Part shown: piece by piece, positions 19,530-24,402 of the stretch
Layout: the number at the start of each line of letters is the position of its first letter
How positions within the stretch are numbered: position 1 is the stretch's first letter
Assembly: GCA_033297205.1 (NCBI GenBank)
Contig: MU859379.1
Span: 1 to 24,402 of the forward strand
Length of the DNA: 24,402 nucleotides
Direction: 5' to 3'
Source: Pseudoneurospora amorphoporcata
Lineage: Eukaryota > Ascomycota > Sordariomycetes > Sordariales > Sordariaceae
Notes under the pieces: generated by a model
Told to the model about the DNA's origin: nothing
The model's database searches: none
The model's input: only the letters and a program-made list of their open reading frames with translations
Translations under genes and position numbers: made by a program

Positions 19530-19943
19530 TCATCTGTAATCGCTGCTGCAGGGGCTCGACGAGTCCTGCAAAGCACCGAGCAATTGTTGCTGACCGAGCA
19601 ATTGTTGGTAAAATAAACTGTACCACTCCTCATCCATCTGCACATCACGGAACTGGAAGCCATTGTTTCCCTGAGTCGACCACTTCGACTTCGACTCCGA
19701 GTCCTCCTCTTCGACCCCCACATGATCAGTGTTGCTGACGTGTCCGTTATTTCCGTCAATCAAGCTCGTGTGCCCCATATCGACATCCTGCTGTGAGGTT
19801 GAGCTCTGGCCGTCCAGTTCCATGGCCCCGCTTGTCGTCTCCAGGGGAAACTCGCTCACGGCACTCATAGACGTAGTCGTAGTAGAAAACTTCATTCCGT
19901 CCATCTCAAACGGGTACATCGCCGGGTCTGTGCTTCTTGTCAT
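19530..19943 (-). CDS. Hypothetical 137-residue frame directly after an in-frame TAG
   Basis: Starts at ATG 19943, immediately after the TAG that ends the upstream frame, and in the same phase; ends at TGA 19530-19532. Acidic, Ser/Thr/Asp-rich (EEEDSESKSKW) with a C-terminal FYQQLLGQQQLLGALQ, encoded by an 18-base tandem repeat carrying ACCGAGCAATTGTTG twice (19575-19607 on plus). No known domain. Base composition is continuous with the frame above, so it is more likely the C-terminus of the same protein than an independent gene. Alternatives are given in the findings. Confidence 0.4.
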   Translation of the reverse strand: MTRSTDPAMYPFEMDGMKFSTTTTSMSAVSEFPLETTSGAMELDGQSSTSQQDVDMGHTSLIDGNNGHVSNTDHVGVEEEDSESKSKWSTQGNNGFQFRDVQMDEEWYSLFYQQLLGQQQLLGALQDSSSPCSSDYR

Positions 19944-20780
19944 CTATTCTAATCGGCGAGCCCGCAAGACCCCTTTCTCAACCTTTTCAAACTTGTCTTC
20001 CACTTCCCTGGTCCAGGCGTGGAAATGCAGCCTGATCGGAAATGGCCTGCACTTCGACCGTGCTGCAGCGAGTTCTCCGCTGCCAGCCTTTCCCCTCTTA
20101 GGAATTTGCAAGTCATCATCCGTCTGCATTGCTACCGCGTGCGAAAATCCGCCGCGCCTGACTTTGCTTCGAGATCCCACGTGCTGAGTATGGGGGGCGG
20201 TCTTGGTCACCTTGTTCTGGCTCTTATAGCTAGAGGGAAAAGCGCCATTAGGGAGCATCATTTGAGCGTGCCTTTGAGCGTGCCTTTGAGCGTGTCTTTG
20301 AGCGTGCTTTTGATCGTTCAACAAGTCCTTGAGTGAGGAAGTACGGTAATTCAGTCCGGGGATATAAAATCCCCAGGTGGTGGGCGTATGATATCCGGAG
20401 GTGGTGGCCGCTCCACCTCCACCTGTGACTGTGGTGCCCGTTAGAGAAATGGACATGTTGGGGGCTTCGTCGCCAAATCCAAGCCCGGAGAAGACACAAG
20501 CGTCTCTATGTAGCGGGAAATGAGCCGAACGGTGAGTATTACCGTGAGTATCGCCAAATGTCTCCAAGTCAGCGGGCGTGGAGCGAGTACGTTCGAAGCG
20601 CGGGCGTGGGCAGGAGTGGAATTCCCCGCCGTCGTAGATGACGGCGTTGGGGTCCGGGGTTGGGAGCGCCGTAACCGGGGTGGGATTTGGATTCGGCTGA
20701 ACCGCGGGAGAGACCGCGACAGAACGAAGTTGATCTTGAAGAGCCGCCATGCTTTCATCGTGATCATTGTGGCCGGCCAT
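19944..20780 (-). CDS. Hypothetical protein, 278 residues, ending at a TAG followed by an in-frame ATG
   Basis: Unrecognised. I start at ATG 20780 (MAGHNDHDESMAALQDQLRS) rather than the far upstream ATG 20999, because the extra residues look like leader sequence. The protein is Pro/Thr/Gly/His-rich, likely disordered. An ordered-looking stretch SGYHTPTTWGFYIPGLNYRT precedes four RHAQ-type repeats (12-base units at 20261-20308). Further on is a basic segment (SRSKVRRGGFSHAVAMQ) and, near the end, KCRPFPIRLHFHAWTREVED. It stops at TAG 19944-19946, and the next three bases are an ATG in the same frame that opens the 137-codon frame at 19530-19943. The pair could be one gene broken by a stop, a readthrough gene, or stop-start coupling. 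No cDNA can be consulted. Confidence 0.5.
   Translation of the reverse strand: MAGHNDHDESMAALQDQLRSVAVSPAVQPNPNPTPVTALPTPDPNAVIYDGGEFHSCPRPRFERTRSTPADLETFGDTHGNTHRSAHFPLHRDACVFSGLGFGDEAPNMSISLTGTTVTGGGGAATTSGYHTPTTWGFYIPGLNYRTSSLKDLLNDQKHAQRHAQRHAQRHAQMMLPNGAFPSSYKSQNKVTKTAPHTQHVGSRSKVRRGGFSHAVAMQTDDDLQIPKRGKAGSGELAAARSKCRPFPIRLHFHAWTREVEDKFEKVEKGVLRARRLE
20261..20320 (+). repeat. 12-bp tandem repeat encoding RHAQ on the minus strand
   Basis: Four units of TTTGAGCGTGCC or close variants (20261, 20273, 20285, 20297) and a diverged fifth (20309). Translated on minus they give KHAQ then RHAQ three times. Confidence 0.9.
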
Positions 20781-21484
20781 CTTGAGCGGTTGTTTGAGGG
20801 ATTTGTCTTCGTCCTGTTGACGCTCGAGAGGTTTAGCTAGAAGAGAACTTGAAGGTTTAGGGCTGTAGAGGTGAAGAAGTATGTTAGATAAAGATGCTGC
20901 TAGGAGAAGATACGTAGGCAGGGCAGTCTCAGTGCTTGTGAAAAATGGAAACCTAGGTACCTGTGATGGGAAAACCGTTGAGAGTTGACCCGGAGTCAAG
21001 TAATGGGTAGTCAGAGTGACAGAGATGTTCGATCAAGCAACAGATCAAAGACGACGAAAGGTCAAACCCCAAAGCCTTGAATTTTGAAGAATGGAAAGGT
21101 GGTTCGGGGAAAGATGAACAGGTGTCTTACTCCCTGAAAATACAGGCTTCTTATAATGGAAGCTTCAAAAGCCGGGCTTCGCTGCAGAGTGCAGAGTGCA
21201 GACAGCCAGGCTGCCAGATGGCCATGTGCCAACACTGATGGATTCTTGCAGTGGTCAGTTCTGCACTTGCAGGATCCGATGCGAAGCACCGAAGGCCTGG
21301 GTTGCGAGGCGGTTCTAGAGGTGGCCATGGGACGAGTACTTGCAACAACGCGCCTTCCTCTCTTATGCAGGAGAGCACATTACGGCAGACCTTTGGAGTT
21401 TGTGAACCCCGTGACCTCGAAAATAACTTGAGAATCGCAGGATGAGTCCAAGCGTTTATGAGTCAAACTCGAAGGTCTGAATAA
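20781..21484. other. Divergent intergenic region upstream of the hypothetical gene
   Basis: About 700 bases without a clear gene; it includes the promoter of the minus-strand hypothetical gene and possibly first exons of the plus-strand candidate after 21485. GCAGAGT occurs in tandem near 21184-21200. Confidence 0.35.
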
Positions 21485-22060
21485 AGTCTTCACGATAAGG
21501 AAAATAATCCAGAAGTCGCCGTCTCGGCACCCAGACCTCGTGCACCGGCCTGTTGCTTCGCATGCGCAGTTGCAGCACCCCTTCCAAGATTCCTGCTCAA
21601 ATGTGGTGGGCACTGTAATCCGCTCAAGTATTACCGATCCCGAAACCGACATGGATCACGATACTGCAAGTACCACCACCATCAACAGCAACCACCATCA
21701 CCCATCGGCCGAGCAGAGACGACTAAGGTACTGACATCGGCCAATCGTCGGACCATCAGAAAAGAACTCCTTAGAAGGTACTGCGATCGTCGGGCCAGCG
21801 CAAACGAACGCAAAAGAATGTACCAGTCCTTCGTCCGCTGCCTTGACAGCCGGCAGCTTGAGAAGCAGTTTCACCACCTGCGGGCTACGAAGCAGTTGTA
21901 CAGAAAGGAGGATGCGATGTGCGTGTGGTTTGCTGGAAGAGAAGAGGAAAAGCTCCAGGCAGCGCGCCCAGAGGAGAAGGAGGGGGTACAGCGGGCTCTA
22001 AGTCTGTGGGTTAAGCACATGAATTCTTCTAGGAAGATGTGGCAAGTGGCGGAGAGGTAG
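21485..22060 (+). CDS. Candidate exon with Cys/His cluster, no ATG at its start
   Basis: A plus-strand frame open for 191 codons after a TAA at 21482-21484 and before TAG 22058. It has no ATG until 21818, so a spliced upstream exon would be needed. It encodes a Cys-rich head (CCFACAVAA), then KCGGHCNPLKYY and HGSRYCKYH, a C-x3-C-x16-C-x2-H pattern (21602-21682) reminiscent of small zinc-binding GSRYCxxH units found in fungal proteins. A basic helical part follows (NRRTIRKELLRRYCDRRASA, then RKRMYQSFVRCLDSRQLEKQ) and a charged C-terminus. Beyond the TAG the same frame stays open to TGA 22133-22135 (about 24 more codons, EEELKRWEVRMAMEDGS), so the stop may be secondary. An alternative model uses ATG 21651 in another frame and a 47-base intron. 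May be real, or a decayed gene. Confidence 0.35.
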   Translation, partial: SLHDKENNPEVAVSAPRPRAPACCFACAVAAPLPRFLLKCGGHCNPLKYYRSRNRHGSRYCKYHHHQQQPPSPIGRAETTKVLTSANRRTIRKELLRRYCDRRASANERKRMYQSFVRCLDSRQLEKQFHHLRATKQLYRKEDAMCVWFAGREEEKLQAARPEEKEGVQRALSLWVKHMNSSRKMWQVAER

Positions 22061-22135
22061 GAGGGGGTGGTTGAGGAGGAGTTGAAGAGGTGGGAGGTGA
22101 GGATGGCAATGGAGGATGGGAGTGCAAGTACATGA

Positions 22136-23221
22136 CGATCGCTAGTGACTCCATGGAGCAGCACAAACACCATGCACTGACATGGGTCGGTAAATAGAAG
22201 CGAACTGAAGCTTTGGTGGGTTGATTCAATCAATCCCGTGCAAGCGCTATTGTGTTTACAACTGGCGGCGGACAAGTCGTAGAGGTAAAATCTGCGAAGA
22301 AACCATCGCGATATTGGTCAGTCATATCACAAACAAATAAAACACCCTCTACAAACCCAAAAAGACGTAATAAAAAATCGAGTCAAACATTCATTGACAA
22401 GAAGCATTTCCTACTTCAAAAAGAAGTAAAAAAAAAAAGCAAAAAGCTCAGCGGCCAGGAGCAGGGCCGAACCCGTCCACTCTTGAACACGCCTACGAAA
22501 ACTGTACCTCCGCTACCAACGCAACGAGCAATGTTTATCTGGCCCCGCCACATACCGCTATACCACGAGGGATCTTGGGACTTATTGAGAAGTGCTCAAG
22601 CGGGACCTTATAAGGCCCGCGGGGAATGTCCAGACCCTGGCAGGTGCTACCACTGAGATGGACAGTGCACACTTGCCGATAGGTGCCGGCTGCCGGACTG
22701 GTACCGGGACACATGGCAGGTGTCGGCGCCGGTGCCGGTGGCATACAGCTGGTGAAGGACGCGGTTGGACTGTCTGCCTGGCACTGACCAACCTTTGGCA
22801 ATCATCACTTTGTTTTGGCATTCAAGCCAGGTTACCAGCTTTTTTCATTTTGCATTTTCTCGTCGCGAGAACCGCCAACGCCACCCATGCGGATGTCAAC
22901 ACTGCATTTCCAGTGCAAGGAATAACACCACCAAAGGAAAACTGCATCTGCAATATTATCATCAGCTGTGCACATATCAATGTTCATGCGCACCCACCTT
23001 AGACGACCAACCTCGTGTTTCTTGGATCCCGGGACTGCCCGCTCGGGAGTTCGTCCGGTTGACTCGTCCCGATTCCCAAATATCGGTGCACGAGTGAAGT
23101 CAAAAACGGGATAAGTGGGGCTGTAGTGGGGCTGCGTTAAGTAGATTGGGAAAGAAGAGTAAGTGTATGTGACGGCGCGAGGCCTTTGCACGTTCAAAGA
23201 CAGAGCGAGGCACACGTTGAA
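22136..23221. other. Gene-poor region, A-rich then GC-rich
   Basis: No supported gene. A-rich sequence with an A11 run (about 22428-22438) is followed by a GC-rich segment with a CCTTATAAGG palindrome (22606-22615) and GTGCCGG-type simple repeats (22680-22745). Open frames here are short and low in coding character. Confidence 0.35.
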
Positions 23222-23484
23222 TCGAAGATACTGAATTGAAGAAGCAGAAGAAGCCTAACCAGGAAGGTGTGATGATCTGGGACGAGTTTTATACCCAGAA
23301 CCAGAGATGGATCTACGAGTGCAAGTCCAAGTGGATCCATGCCCATATGCACTCCAATGTGCACCTTGACGGCCATGCCGTCACAGTGTAAGTGTTAGTG
23401 CAGCCCGCTAACGCAGGGGTTACAGTAGATCAGCGCTAACACGAAAACATAAATCCACTTCCCGAGTTGCAGGGATGGGCCATG
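23222..23484 (+). CDS. Short exon-like frame with a canonical intron signal
   Basis: Frame open from 23222 to TAA 23389-23391. It contains ATG 23272, giving 39 residues (MIWDEFYTQNQRWIYECKSK, then a His-rich WIHAHMHSNVHLDGH). The TAA overlaps a perfect donor GTAAGT (23388-23393). With a CTAAC branch site (about 23435) and acceptor TTGCAG (ending 23472) this gives an 85-base intron, after which the frame adds only DGP before a TGA. Aromatic/His/Cys composition and C-ending codons look coding. Another GTAAGT at 23159-23164 hints at an upstream intron. I recognise no family. It may be a fragment of an intron-rich or decayed gene. Confidence 0.25.
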
Positions 23485-24156
23485 AAAAAGGGGTGAAATG
23501 CAGTGAAGACACTCTATGAGATGGATCACGAAATGATGGGAATGATGATATTGAGGGATCCAGCTAACTGAAGCTGGAAGGGATCGCCAGCTATATAGAG
23601 CTGGTGATACAAAGAGGAGGAAGGTCTGCAAAGGAGGGGATTCTGGGAAGTGCCAGAACCGCTGTCAAAGAGGGTGCCTGCAGGGCAAAGGACTAGCGGT
23701 CTGTGCAGCAAACGCCCAGAATCTTCTCACACACTCGCAGTTCAAGCCAACATTCTTGAATGAGATGAATGGGAGGGTTATCCATCGTTCGGTATGGAAG
23801 GAGAATCACCACTAAAAACTCACCTCACGTTTGAATCAAGGAAAAATTTTCAATAGCAGAAGAGTGTCTGGCATGGCCTCCACCGCGACCCCTTGTTAGC
23901 GGGTCCTTATCTTAGAACTTCCTTAGTAAATAGATTGAATTAATAAATTAAATAAGAAAATAGAAGAGGTTAAGCTTACTTTTAACGAGTTCGCGCTAAT
24001 ATTCAATAGGATGCAATTGTACGTCTATAACAATACGTATTTGTCACACGGACATTGCCCACAGTCCAGGGGTTAGGATCGCAAGACTCAATAGAGCCTC
24101 AACGCCTAGCATTGGCCTCAAGATGCTCAGTGGCTTGCGGCCACAACACCCACCTC
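23485..24156. other. Gene-poor region with AT-rich block
   Basis: No supported gene. 23900-24045 is markedly AT-rich, with TTAATAAATTAAATAAG-like sequence, resembling DNA mutated by RIP in Neurospora relatives. No transposon coding sequence is readable. Confidence 0.4.
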
Positions 24157-24240
24157 GGCTGGACCCTCGGCCGGACCCTCGGCCGGACCCGCGGCCAGAC
24201 CCGCGGCCAGACCCCCGGCCGGACCCACGGCCCGGGCCCT
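24157..24240 (+). repeat. GC-rich 12-bp minisatellite
   Basis: Seven head-to-tail 12-base units (24157, 24169, 24181, 24193, 24205, 24217, 24229), consensus GGCCGGACCCTC with GGCCAGACCCGC variants; the last unit has decayed. Because 12 is a multiple of 3, frames stay open on both strands, but no gene is supported. Confidence 0.93.
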
Positions 24241-24402
24241 TGGCCACGGTCATCCCAGAAGCAACCACAGCCAACCAAGCAAGAAGCAGGGCGCCCGGAT
24301 GAAGGATAGCGCCAAAAGGAAGATGGAGAATGGATGAAGGCATTCAGGAAGATCCACACGTATGCAGACTGCTAGATAGATGTCTTGAAGCCTCAGGCGA
24401 CA

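Noticed and set aside
24044..24343. GRGSGRGS repeat protein on minus strand
   Set aside because: Produced by the 12-bp minisatellite, whose period keeps any frame open; no flanking coding signal.
1..24402. CRISPR arrays, rRNA, riboswitches, intact transposons
   Set aside because: No regularly spaced repeats with unique spacers, no rRNA-like stretch, no TPP-type aptamer core, no transposase or reverse transcriptase motifs were seen on reading.

Overview
The window looks like nuclear DNA of a filamentous ascomycete, most likely a Sordariomycete of the Neurospora/Sordaria type. The evidence is short introns (about 60-120 bases) with GTRNGT donors and CTAAC/CTGAC-like branch sites, C-rich third codon positions, fungal-type families (rhodopsin-like membrane protein, microsomal P450, NUP42 nucleoporin, Cue3), and loosely packed genes separated by kilobases of non-coding DNA with microsatellites. 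No organism name was given, so this is inference.

Layout. 1-978 (+): 3' part of a rhodopsin-like (PTH11/satratoxin-cluster-type) integral membrane protein gene cut by the window edge. 1708-4011 (+): a gamma-butyrobetaine/trimethyllysine dioxygenase-like enzyme with a mitochondrial presequence, an inserted coiled coil and a repetitive acidic tail. 4480-4996 (-): 40S ribosomal protein uS10 (Rps20) in three exons. 5666-7813 (+): Cue3/ASCC2-like CUE-domain protein. 8714-10551 (-): NUP42-type FG nucleoporin with an N-terminal CCCH zinc finger split by an intron. 11739-13428 (+): cytochrome P450 with one intron. 13878-14600 (-): small AT-hook protein. 17181-17705 (-): unrecognised 174-residue protein. 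19530-20780 (-): two open frames in the same phase, separated only by one TAG that is directly followed by ATG. 21485-22060 (+): a long open frame without an ATG and with a Cys/His cluster, probably an exon. 23222-23478 (+): a short exon-like frame with a good intron signal. The remainder is non-coding, with hairpins, an 11-copy GAA tract, a GT tract, an AT-rich block and a GC-rich 12-bp minisatellite.

Functional links. The clearest one is the divergent pair uS10 / Cue3. In yeast and mammals uS10 is ubiquitylated near its N-terminus on collided ribosomes, and Cue3/ASCC2 is the ubiquitin-binding subunit of the complex that splits those ribosomes. Here the substrate and its reader share one 669-base intergenic region. 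The other genes (carnitine-type dioxygenase, mRNA-export nucleoporin, P450, AT-hook protein) do not form an obvious pathway. I see no CRISPR array, rRNA, convincing tRNA or intact transposon. I found no clear-cut new multi-gene system; the best candidates for new biology are the uS10-Cue3 pairing, the TAG-interrupted gene, the coiled-coil dioxygenase and the ATG-less Cys/His frame.
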